Assembly (NCBI GenBank): GCA_023362775.1
Contig: JALMGJ010000004.1
Span: 54,911,298-54,975,297 of the forward strand
Direction of reading: 5' to 3'
Origin: Charina bottae
Taxonomy: Eukaryota; Chordata; Lepidosauria; Squamata; Charinaidae
DNA length: 64,000 bases
Below the pieces are notes generated by a model, which saw only the letters and a program-made list of their open reading frames with translations, was not told the DNA's origin and did not search any database. The position numbers were made by a program, and so were the translations under genes. Below are positions 49,986 through 60,130 of this stretch, piece by piece. Each line of letters starts with the position of its first letter. Within the stretch, counting starts at the first letter, position 1.

Positions 49986-51844
49986 CTGCAAACATAAAAA
50001 TAATTCAATAATATAATTTATAAAGTACCATCACTCATTATCTGCTCATCCAAATCATAATAGTCAATGAAAACATTAAATAACTGATTTAACTCATTAC
50101 CTGCCACAATCCCCTTAGCTATTTTAACGAAAACTTATCTTAACCTTAACAAACGTATTTTAACTAGTTAATAACTGCTTCTTTGTGACCTGGTTACATA
50201 TTTATGCAAAATAAATTATCTTATTTGCAGTCGTATTAAAACTTTGTTGTCACTTGCTTATTCCAATGTAACTATTAACTATGTTTTATCTTAATTATTT
50301 ATTAACTATATTTAAGCTCTCAGTGTTTAAATAATTATCAGTAAGACTGAAAATTTAATATAATTTACATTAAGTATGTACAGTTTATGTATACATTAAG
50401 TATATTTACTCCATAAAATTTAATTTATGGTTTAAAAAACAGGGTTAAAAGTGATTGACCATACTGAAGAGAAATAACTTTAAGAAAATGAAAACGTTAA
50501 GAAAATGAAAGAAAGCTGTAATGATACGACAACTTTGGTTATATGTGATATATAACAGTTATATGCTATTAAATTATCAGTTTTGAAGTAAATAATTTGA
50601 CAGATACTACAATTTACTTTTACATCTACAGGCAAATAGATGAAGCAGGAAGCTGGGACTTTGACTTCCTAAAAATGCACAAGATAACCAGGGAGAACTT
50701 AACTGTAGCTTCAGTAGTTTCTTCCAACAGAAGAGGAAACTCACTCCTGCAGTCTCTCCATGCACTGAACTTCATTTCCGAATGTGGTAGGGTAGGTTAA
50801 GCTGATGAATCACCTCAAGATTTGGACAATTCTACTTGGGCAGTAGTATCTCACTCATGGAATGGGACCAAGGCCAAAATACTTTTACAAACACTGATGT
50901 CATGCCCGTAATTTCATAGAACACTGGTGCTCCAGAGCAGTGAACATTGAATAAGCATGGGAGAATTCATGGGAGGATTCCTCTAGAATCTTTCTATGTT
51001 TCATAAAACAACAAAAGAATAATATGCAACATCTTTGCTTGGTCCCCAAGATTTTCAGATTAGATTTTAAAAGACCAAAGGAAAATGTGAATGCATGGAG
51101 CATCAGTTATAACCCAGCACATTCTATGTTATTACATGGAATCTTTGAAACATTGGGTTTAGCTTCATATTTCACACACCTACACATGTGAGTATGTGTA
51201 TGTGTATTTATTTTTCCCCACCCAAGAAAATGTTAAACAAAAGAGCAGATTTGCCATCAGATATGCCCACTTCCATGATAAAACATCACTATAGAAAAAA
51301 AACATAATTAACAGTTAAATTCATTAGCAGATTATATGTTAAATATTAAAAGAAAACTAGCCTCAATCTTTTTTGTCCTGTCAACTAAAATATTTTTAAG
51401 AAGAAAGCACCTACTTTCCCTTTGCTACCTGGATAAAAATATCCAAATGTTATGGGAGTTATTTCAAAACAGACCTTAAAATTATATGTTGTGTATTGAG
51501 TATTGCTGTATGTAAAAAAAGGAATTTGGGAAACTATGCCTATGGTAATTATGCAAAAGTATGAATTTTGTAATCTAGTTTTAGAGTTAAATGTCTATCA
51601 GTGACTCTGGGGAAAAATGACAATGTGACTTCATAAAAATATTCATACCTTTACTTCAAGATAGAATAAAATAGATTAAAAGCTTTCTTTTATAAAATGT
51701 ATAACATTGAATTTGCAATGGGCAAGTAAAATATTTGCTCTTTGTACATATTTTGTTCATGTAGCCAAAGATAAAATAGATTGTTATAAATTTTATGTAT
51801 GAAATAAGATAATCTTCTTGGGACCATGTCCTTCTTGTTGGATT
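49986..51844 (-). other. SH3KBP1: SH3KBP1 intron upstream of the first visible exon
   Basis: AT-rich. I found no further exon of the SH3-A/SH3-B or linker regions and no clear repeat. Confidence 0.5.
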
Positions 51845-52129
51845 CTCTGTAATAGTAAAGGTTCCCCCCGCACATTTGTGCAGTCGTGTCCGACTCTAGG
51901 GGCCGGTGCTCATCTCCGTTTGTTAGCCAAAGAGCCAGCGTTGTCCAAAGACGCTTCTATGGTCATGTGGCCACATGACACGCGCGGAACGCTGTTACCT
52001 ACCCACCAAAGTGGTACCTATTCATCTACTTGCATTTGCATGCTTTCGAATTGCTAGGTTGGCAAGAGCTGGGACGAGTGCGGGAGCTCACGCCGCACGC
52101 AAGGCTAGGGATTCGAACCTCCTCTGTAA
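51845..52129 (-). mobile_element. tRNA-headed SINE copy 4, 5'-truncated
   Basis: The body is 51853-52121. It stops at the B box (GGATTCGAACC on the plus strand) and lacks the A box, with flanks CTCTGTAA at 51845 and 52122. Truncation at the B box left it without a complete internal promoter. Confidence 0.88.
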
Positions 52130-52523
52130 AATTATTATTTTATCCTATTCTCTGTAATAGATTACTGTTATTAAATGTGTAGTAATTATAATTTTATTGT
52201 TTTATTTACAAGGTTTTTGGATTTTGTTTTTAGTTAGACGAGATATGGGGTGAAGAAAGTATGTGCTGTATTTTATGAGATGGTGATAAGTTATCAAAAT
52301 TGTTTATACTTGTTGTGATGAAGGGGTTAGGGTAAAATTATTTGAAAACAAAAGAAATTACTGTAGCTTAATTAATAATACAGAAGGGTGGAATGTAACA
52401 GTTTAGCCTGGACAGATTACGCCAAAATGTAGTAGTCATTTAGCAAATAAACAAACTCGAGCTAAACTACATATTGTGTGAATTCCCCTTACAATCTACT
52501 GACCATAAGGGGCAGTGGTGTGT

Positions 52524-52805
52524 ACATAGAGCAGGGCTTCAAAACGTTTCCCGTGGTGACACACCAATGGCGGCACACGAGAAAACCCGGAAGTGCCACC
52601 GCTGCTGCGGCGCTTTCGGATTTCCGCATGCCGCAGCGGTGGCAGCAGCAGTGTCCTTGTGTGCCATGAGAAAACCCAGAAGTGCTGATGGCCCCGCGCG
52701 GCTGCGCGCCATCAGCGCTTCCTGGTTTTGATGCGACACACCTGGGCCCTGCAGGCGACACAGTATTGTGTCGCGACACACAGTTTGGAAAGCTGTGACA
52801 TAGTG
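52524..52805. mobile_element. hAT-type MITE, copy 4
   Basis: The element is 52532-52797, with ends CAGGGCTTCAAAACGTTTC and ..AGTTTGGAAAGCTGTG; TSD ACATAGAG/ACATAGTG at 52524 and 52798 (one mismatch). The interior inverted arms CAGAAGTGCTGATGG and CCATCAGCGCTTCCTGG are evident. Confidence 0.88.
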
Positions 52806-54821
52806 TGTCAGGATTTCTCATGTTGTCTCTTTATTCATCATTCTGCTTGCTCATTGCCTATGAGACAGTTAACCTCTTCCTTCTGCCTTTTTCCTCAGGC
52901 ATACCACACATACAAAGCACTTCCTCTTACACATTCCTCTTGATACAGTGTGGCTAGCCAAGGGCTAGATTTTAACTATCCCCACCACAGATTTCATTAA
53001 ATAAATCTCTCTGCTCAAGTTATGAACCTGGTTCATAAATTCTTGCTCAAGTTAGATTCCTGCTCTCACAATTGCACTTCCACAAACACTTCACTTCCAA
53101 CTCATACAAATGCTAAGTAAAGGAAGACCTATTCAATGCAATGCATTCTTCACTGCTGTGTAATAACAAAACAAAATCAAGAAAGATGAGCTAAATAAAA
53201 TAAAATAAATGCAAAAGCTATCTGATTTCCTTGCATAAGGTATTTTTCAACTATGTTATCTAAATTCATTTTAAACGTATGTCATGCTACACTCCAACCC
53301 CAAATATAACAATTCTATTTAAACCTATATGTTTGCCCATGAGATTCCACAGACAGTGCCTTGTCATTTTACCATACAATTCCAGTTTTGCTTCTATCTA
53401 TATAAAAACAATAGCTGTAGAATATATGTATCAAACTAGATGTTTTCTCATCGTTTAATCAAATGTCTCTTCTCACATTCAAATAAACATGAAACAATGT
53501 TTAAACATTAAATTAAAGGCATATGTGGGAAATACATCCACTCCCTGCCTTACTTCTCTGCATATTCTGGCTTTGATCATTTCGCTCCCAGCCCAACCCA
53601 TTTCTAACACATTAGAGAGTAATACTAGCATGATAAAAGTGTGGAAATTAAGTTACAGGAGACATCAAGGATTGCTCTCTCTCCTCTCTGCATCTCATAG
53701 ACCTAATTCCCTATCTCATTTTCTAAATGAATCCAGACTTACAATATGGTGAATGTACTGTATGCATTGTATTACCTCTTAATCCAAACAGATGATAAAT
53801 TTCCCCATATTAAGTGTTTCCCCATATTAAAATTCTTTGCCAGAAGATAGTCAGCATAGAAGGCTCAGAGCAGAACAATCTGACCCAACATGCTACTTTC
53901 TATTTGCAGAGTATTAACGTATCCTTTTCCATTGTCTGTGTATTTATCGAAGTATAATATTAGCATATAACCTTTGCATAAACACATTCTACATATCTTT
54001 ACAAAATTATGGTATAAAAAGAACTGAAATCTTTTAGTGGCAGAAAATTACTATCTGAGCACTAGAAAAATTTGATTTATCCAAATAACTGTTTTAAGGT
54101 AAAGCATCTGAGTATGTTCAACACTTCTACCTTTAGCCAAAGTTTATTCTAATACTAGAGTCTGTGGCTAAGCTTTGTCACTTTTTTTTTAATTGTAGCA
54201 AACTATCTTGGGGAATAATTGCTTGAGTCTCCAACTTTAGGTATAATTGTCTGAAGACCAGAATAAAAATACAAGACAATTACAAGATTTCTGTATTAAC
54301 TGTATGAATGACAATATAAATCATGCTATCTTTGGTCCAGGACATCCCACCAATCTTAAGCTTTACGGAGTTTTCTGTTTATTGGTCTTCAACCAAACCA
54401 TTACTGATTCCAGGCACCAATTCAGGGATAGTAGCATCTCACTGGGATAAGAGGAAATAATAGATATTGATAACAGAATGACATCTGAACTCCAAATCCT
54501 TTAACAAGCAACTTCATTAGTTTCATACAGTTGTTAAAAACCATAAGAAACAAGTCTATATTCTGTGGAAGCCACAGACCCAAAATATATCTTAGCCATT
54601 CAAAATAACAGCATTAAATTTATGTGGGTTAAACTACTAGATGATAGAATTTCCTAAATTTAGAAGAGACGGTCCTTTAGTATATATTCTCCATATATAC
54701 ACAATGTATGCATACATAAAAGAGGAGCTAAAAAAGCCAAACACATTGGATTACAGAGAGGAATAAGATAGAATAGGGCAACACTTTTTAATATTTTGGG
54801 GTGGTTTTCCATTCCTTTTTT
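52806..54821 (-). other. SH3KBP1: SH3KBP1 intron, nothing identified
   Basis: AT-rich intron without a nameable repeat or exon. A plus-strand frame at 53489-53752 has no domain. Confidence 0.45.
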
Positions 54822-54994
54822 TTCTCATAATAATTTTATTAAGTTTGAAACAAAGATAAAAACTACAAAAAAGTAAAAAACCACAAAAAGAAGAAAAAAA
54901 CTAAAAAGGTGTGGAACACAAGAAAAAAGAATTTTGAAGATTACATAAAGAAATGACTTCCAACTTTCCACAAGAATATACAGCATATTTCCAT

Positions 54995-55353
54995 ATTCAG
55001 TCCCTTAGGTAAAGGTAAAGGTACCCCCTGCACATTTGTGCAGTCGTGTCCGACTCTGGGGGCCGGTGCTCATCTCCGTTTGTTAGCCGAAGAGCCAGCG
55101 TTGTCCGAAGACACTTCCACGGTCATGTGGCCGCATGACGCCGCGGAACGCTGTTACCTTCCCACCGAAGTGGTACCTATTAATCTACTTGCATTTACAT
55201 GCTTTCGAATTGCTAGGTTGGCAAGAGCTGGAGCTAGTGCAGGAGCTCACTCTGCACGCAGGGCTAGGGATTCGAACCTCCGAACTTGCGATCTTCCAAT
55301 CGACAAGCCTGGCGTCTTACCCGCTGAGCCACCACGCCCCATTCAGTCCCTTA
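54995..55353 (-). mobile_element. tRNA-headed SINE copy 5
   Basis: The body is 55008-55340 with a perfect 13-bp TSD ATTCAGTCCCTTA at 54995 and 55341. The A and B boxes are intact and the 3' tail is three CCTTTA units. It is inserted in the 3' UTR of the old retroelement copy. Confidence 0.94.
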
Positions 55354-55442
55354 CTCTATATCAAACCAAAATCACATAATTTCTATAAATCCTTCCATTA
55401 ACACATATACAAATCACTAATACAATTGCTCTTATAAATATA

Positions 55443-57042
55443 CAGTGGGGCAAAAAAGTATTTAGTCAGCCACCAATTGTGCAAGTTCTCCCACTTAAAA
55501 AGATGAGAGAGGCCTGTAATTGACATCATAGGTAGACCTCAACTATGAGAGACAAAATGAGAAAACAAATCCGGACAATCACATTGTCTGATTCGGAAAG
55601 AATTTATTTGCAAATTATGGTGGAAAATAAGTATTTGGTCAATATCAAAAGTTCATCTCAATACTTTGTTATATATCCTTTGTTGGCAATGACAGAGGTC
55701 AAACGTTTTCTGTAAGTCTTCACAAGGTTGGCACACACTGTTGCTGGTATGTTGGCCCATTCCTCCATGCAGATCTCCTCTAGAGCAGTGATGTTTTGGG
55801 GCTGTCGCTGGGCAACACGGACTTTCAACTCCCTCCAAAGGTTTTCTATGGGGTTGAGATCTGGAGACTGGCTAGGCCACTCCAGGACCTTGAAATGCTT
55901 CTTACGAAGCCACTCCTTCGTTGCCCGGGCGGTGTGTTTGGGATCATTGTCATGCTGAAAGACCCAGCCACGTTTCATCTTCAATGCCCTTGCTGATGGA
56001 AGGAGGTTTGCACTCAAAATCTCACGATACATGGCCCCATTCATTCTTTCCTGTACATGGAACAGTCGTCCTGGTCCCTTTGCAGAGAAACAGCCCCAAA
56101 GCATGATGTTGCCACCCCCATGCTTCACAGTAGGTATGGTGTTCTTTGGATGCAACTCAGCATTCTCTCTCCTCCAAACACGACGAGTTGTGTTTCTACC
56201 AAACAGTTCTACTTTGCTTTCATCTGACCATATGACATTCTCCCAATCCTCTTCTGGATCATCCAAATGCTCTCTAGCAAACTTCAGACGGGCCCGGACA
56301 TGTACTGGCTTAAGCAGGGGGACACGTCTGGCACTGCAGGATCTGAGTCCCTGGCGGCGTAGTGTGTTACTGATGGTAGCCTTTGTTACGTTGGTCCCAG
56401 CTCTCTGCAGGTCATTCACTAGGTCCCCCCGTGTGGTTCTGGGATTTTTGCTCACCGTTCTTGTGATCATTTTGATCCCACGGGGTGAGATCTTGCGTGG
56501 ATCCCCAGATTGAGGGAGATTATCAGTGGTCTTGTATGTCTTCCATTTTCTAATTATTGCTCCCACAGTTGATTTCTTCACACCAAGCTGCTTCCCTATT
56601 GCAGATTCAGTCTTCCCAGCCTGGTGCAGGTCTACAATTTTGTTTCTGGTGTCCTTCGACAGCTCTTTGGTCTTCACCATAGTGGAGTTTGGAGTGTGAC
56701 TGTTTGAGGTTGTGGACAGGTGTCTTTTATACTGATAACAAGTTCAAACAGGTGCCATTCATACAGGTAATGAGTGGAGGGCAGAGGAGCCTCTTAAAGA
56801 AGAAGTTACAGGTCTGTGAGAGCCAGAAATCTTGCTTGTTTGTAGGTGACCAAATACTTATTTTCCACCATAATTTGCAAATAAATTCTTTCCAAATCAG
56901 ACAATGTGATTGTCTGGATTTGTTTTCTCATTTTGTCTCTCATAGTTGAGGTCTACCTATGATGTCAATTACAGGCCTCTCTCATTTTTTTAAGTGGGAG
57001 AACTTGCACAATTGGTGGCTGACTAAATACTTTTTTGCCCCA

Positions 57043-57045
<3 letters not shown>
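55443..57045 (-). mobile_element. Full-length Tc1-family transposon
   Basis: The left inverted repeat starts CAGTGGGGCAAAAAAGTAT right after TA at 55441-55442. The right repeat (about 56840-57041) is its complement over about 200 bp, with about three differences, two of them CpG-type transitions. The last bases of the right end (GCCCCAGTG instead of GCCCCACTG) merge into a (TG)n array, so the right TA is not distinguishable. The element contains an uninterrupted transposase gene. It sits in the 3' UTR of the old retroelement. Confidence 0.95.
55658..56680 (-). CDS. Tc1 transposase, intact, 340 aa
   Basis: A DD34E transposase that cuts and pastes its own element at TA dinucleotides. The frame is complete at the usual family length. 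The paired N-terminal helix-turn-helix domains are at about residues 5-50 (with [18 protein letters not shown]) and 75-115, separated by a GDPRKISPR motif in the place of the family's GRPR hook. The catalytic triad is present: Asp153 (IWSDES), Asp244 ([10 protein letters not shown]) and Glu279 (LNPIENLW), the last two separated by 34 residues. The C-terminal part is undamaged. The start at 56680 opens with [19 protein letters not shown], normal for the family. No inactivating change is visible. Activity cannot be judged from sequence alone. It lies in the sense orientation of SH3KBP1, within its intron. Confidence 0.96.
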   Translation of the reverse strand: MVKTKELSKDTRNKIVDLHQAGKTESAIGKQLGVKKSTVGAIIRKWKTYKTTDNLPQSGDPRKISPRGIKMITRTVSKNPRTTRGDLVNDLQRAGTNVTKATISNTLRRQGLRSCSARRVPLLKPVHVRARLKFAREHLDDPEEDWENVIWSDESKVELFGRNTTRRVWRRENAELHPKNTIPTVKHGGGNIMLWGCFSAKGPGRLFHVQERMNGAMYREILSANLLPSARALKMKRGWVFQHDNDPKHTARATKEWLRKKHFKVLEWPSQSPDLNPIENLWRELKVRVAQRQPQNITALEEICMEEWANIPATVCANLVKTYRKRLTSVIANKGYITKY

Positions 57046-57122
<77 letters not shown>

Positions 57123-57125
57123 ACT
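57042..57125. repeat. (TG)n(TA)n(TG)n compound microsatellite
   Basis: About 80 bp of nearly unbroken alternating purine/pyrimidine: TG to about 57069, TA to 57100, TG to 57121. It starts at the right end of the Tc1 element. Confidence 0.95.
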
Positions 57126-57220
57126 GTATATACTGTATATATATGAATCAACTTCCCTTCCCCCAAAAAACATTTATTTATTTCCTTCCTACCACTATTC
57201 TATATACTTCTGTCCACTGT

Positions 57221-57712
57221 AATAAAAATCCTATTGTAAAAACATATAAATTGTCTACTTTTACAATTAATAATACTACAACAATCTTAACCCTATTAAA
57301 CTTAAAAAGCCAAACAGTTATTATTATACCTTATAGATACCTTATAAATCTTACAAATCAAACCAACCTTAAAAAAAAACTCCAGTAAATCTTAATCCAA
57401 ATCATTAAAGAAAAATGAAATATAATAGCCTCATTGTCAATTCAATTAAACATTCATAAATTTTATCTACTATCATAAAAATCAATTATAAAAACATATA
57501 AATTGTCTACTTTTAAAATTAATAATACTACAGCAGTCTTAACCCTATTAAACCTAAAAACCAAGCAATTATTATTATTTTTATACCTTATAGATACCTT
57601 ATAAATCTTAAAAATCAAACAAACCTTAAAAAGAATCGAATAAATCTTAATCCAAATCATTAAAGAGAAATGAAATAATAAAAGCCTCATTGTCAATCCA
57701 ATTAAACATTAT
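57221..57712. repeat. ~255-bp tandem duplication inside the retroelement 3' UTR
   Basis: Two head-to-tail units share AACATATAAATTGTCTACTT (57241 and 57493), TACCTTATAGATACCTTATA and TTAATCCAAATCATTAAAGA in the same order. Period about 252-256 bp with small indels. The plus copy of the same element has a single unit. Confidence 0.85.
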
Positions 57713-58280
57713 TTTTTACCGCACTTCGAAATAAACCAAATAAATCCCTATTACCCACAAGGCATTTTTCTTACAAAAGTCAAACAGCCCAACTGCCCCC
57801 CTTAAAAACTCAGACTTCTCAGCAAAAAAACTCCCACAAAGCAGATTCTTTTCTCTCCCAAAACATTCCCTCAGAAAAACAACTGTCCTTGTTATCTGCA
57901 GCTCAGACTGTCGCTTTAACCCCTTCAGCACCAAAATGTAATCGTCGTCTGGCATTACTTCAGACTTGCTGTCAGTGGAAAGATCTCCATCCTTGTCAAA
58001 ATCTTCATCTTCTTCCATAACATCTTCAGCCAGATGACACACTTTAGAAATAATATTTTCCCCAATGTCCCGAATATTCTGCAGAATAGCTTGACAGGCA
58101 TCATAAAAGAACTGTCTACAGATCTATTTAAAGTCAGAGCAAAGCTCACCACGGAACTCTGAGAGAGTCTCCTTGAAATCTTCCATGCTTCAGGCAGTAG
58201 ATTATGGCGCCCCCTAGATACTTGACTCACGCAGATAGGAGTTAATGAGTTAATAAAAAACTTCCGAGTGAAATTGAAGC

Positions 58281-60057
58281 AAGAGAAAGTGCACTAATAA
58301 AACAGACTTCTGGTGGGGAAAATGGCCGACTGAACAGCCTTGTCCACAAGCTCCGTGTGGACAGAACTGACAATGTGGTTTTTTCTCGGGCTCAGGCTTT
58401 AACCTGAAGCCCAGAGCTTTTTCATAAGTTAAGAAAAAGCTCGGAATTATCCCATTTCGTCCTCTAAAACGTTGCCTTGTAGCCTGAGAATCTCAACAGC
58501 GAAGACCCGGTAAGAGACGACGGAGGCTGGGAAACCATCTTTTCCAACCCGCATCTGTAGCCTTAAAAGGACATTAGGTTGACGCCCCCCCCCCCATTTC
58601 TAAATCACTCAATTTATACTTTTAAGTTTTCTTACCCTAAGAGAGGCTTTCTACAACAAGAAAAAGCAGACTCTTTTGGTGCCTATCGTTATTTCTGGAT
58701 TAATTTAAAAAAAAAAAAATTTTTTTTTAAGTCTCTGGCTTACTTCCCGTCTAACTTTAAGGTGGACTAAGAATAATTAATCATCTCCCCATCACTATTT
58801 TTGTATTTAATTTGAAGGATTTAACTTTTTCCTACACGTTGAATTTGCTCTTTTGACTTTTTATTTTTCTGTAGCTGCTGGTTAGCACATTTTTTCTTTG
58901 TCAATTTCACTTAACTTCGCAAGCCTTTCATTAACTCATTAGCTCCTATCTGCGTAGTCAAGTATCCAGGGAGTGCTATAATCTACTGCCTGAATTATGG
59001 ACAACCTTAAGGAAATCTTTGCAGAGCTTCGTTCTGATTTCAAAGAGATTTTCCATGACACTTGCCAAGCCATTATGCAAGATATTCGGGATATTGCAGA
59101 CAATATCAGTGCTAAAATGTGTCAACTGGCTGAAGACGTTCTGTGGGGGGAGGAAGAAGTTTATCAAGAGGGGGATTTTTTTCCTGACAGGGAGAATGGT
59201 CTCTTTGAAGAAATGTCAGATGACGAACATACTTTGGTGAAGGAGGAGTTAAACTTTGACTTGCAAGATACTGATAAGGCTGTTTTCCTGAAGGATTGTT
59301 TTGAGAACAAAGCTACTATATGTTGTGTGGGAGGTTTTCTACTGAGCAGCTTGCTTATCTACAGGGGGCAGTTGGATTGTTTAATTTTTTTATGAAAAAT
59401 GCCTTATGTGTAATATGGAGACAAGTAAATGTCCTGGTATATTTTGATGTAGGATAAGAAATTAAGAATATGTATTTGGATTGATATCAAGGCTTGTATG
59501 ATTCCATTTTTCTTTAATGATTTAAAGTTTGTTTGATCTTATAAGATTTATAAGATATAAGAATAAGTGTTTGGTTTTCGGTTTAATAGGGTTAAGATTG
59601 CTATAGCAATATTAAGTATAAAGGTAGATAATTTAAATGTTTTTATAATTTGCTTTTTATTATAGTGGCCAGAAATATATACAATAGTGGTAGGAAGGAA
59701 ATACTTAAATAAATGGGTTCCTTTGGGGGGTGAAGTTGATTTAGAGGTTTATATATTTGTTTATTTTTCTTTATATATAAGGGGAGGGAGCAATTGCCTT
59801 TGGTGATTTTTATAATGTGTCTATGGAATGGTTTTGTAGAAATAATATGATCTTGGTTAGATTTAGAGTAAGGGATTAATTATGGAAATTGATGTATATC
59901 CTTTTTGTTGAAAGTCAGAAGTCATCTTGTAACTTCTTAAAAAATCTTTTTTCATTTTCTGTTTTTCTACTTTTTTCTTATTCTTTTTTTGTTTGTTTGT
60001 AGCTATCTTTGCTTTAAACTTAATAAAATTCTTATAAAAAAAGAGAAAGTGCACTAA
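58281..60057 (+). mobile_element. Short L1-like retroelement, complete plus copy with 17-bp TSD
   Basis: The element is 58298-60040 (1743 bp) between perfect copies of AAGAGAAAGTGCACTAA at 58281-58297 and 60041-60057, so it moved by target-primed reverse transcription. The 5' end has GGAAAATGGCCGACTGAAC, an L1-like 5' UTR feature; the 3' end is AAACTTAATAAAATTCTTAT plus A-run. Between them are a GC-moderate 5' UTR, one short ORF, and an AT-rich 3' UTR. There is no reverse transcriptase, so it must have moved in trans. It landed, in opposite orientation, within the 5' UTR of an older member of its own family. Confidence 0.85.
58997..59395 (+). CDS. 132-aa ORF of the short retroelement
   Basis: Starts MDNLKEIFAELRSDFKEIF and continues as a likely amphipathic helix to about residue 45 (QDIRDIADNISAKMCQLAED). 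An acidic middle (residues 48-85, many Asp/Glu) follows, and the end is hydrophobic (about residues 108-132, CCVGGFLLSSLLIYRGQLDC). The start resembles the coiled-coil N-terminus of L1 ORF1 proteins by general character only; no RNA-recognition or zinc-knuckle motif follows. The older minus copy keeps a related frame (58042-57716) with the same CxLAEDV and acidic block, so the ORF is a family trait and not chance. The function is unknown. Confidence 0.6.
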   Translation: MDNLKEIFAELRSDFKEIFHDTCQAIMQDIRDIADNISAKMCQLAEDVLWGEEEVYQEGDFFPDRENGLFEEMSDDEHTLVKEELNFDLQDTDKAVFLKDCFENKATICCVGGFLLSSLLIYRGQLDCLIFL

Positions 60058-60130
60058 CAAGCAGCTCTCAGAGAAAGTGAACAGAGAGCTAGAAATTCAA
60101 AACAGCAATTTCAGCGTATAGGAAAATATT

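Larger units (their letters stand above)
54822..60130 (-). mobile_element. Short L1-like retroelement, old minus copy, split by three insertions
   Basis: Segments 54822-54994, 55354-55442, 57046-58297 and 60058-60130 line up, in order and in reverse complement, with the complete plus copy at 58298-60040. The tail (AACTTAATAAAATTATT in reverse) is at 54822-54845; the AGTAAGGGACT.., ATATGGAAATATGCTG region flanks the SINE; the GTGGTAGGAAGGAAATAAAT region is near 57195; a decayed ORF (CHLAEDVMEEDEDFDKDGD) lies at 58042-57716; the 5' UTR (ACTCATTAACTCCTATCTGC) is near 58230; more 5' UTR continues beyond 60058. It also carries a 250-bp tandem duplication at about 57221-57712. The outer TSD was not found. 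Confidence 0.8.

Noticed and set aside
53489..53752. 87-residue plus-strand frame
   Set aside because: No domain, no similarity I recognise and no repeat; consistent with chance.
56031..56513. 160-residue plus-strand frame within the Tc1 element
   Set aside because: It is the shadow of the transposase gene on the other strand.
56959..57388. Frames with VCVCVC/IYIYIY runs
   Set aside because: Translation of the (TG)n(TA)n microsatellite.
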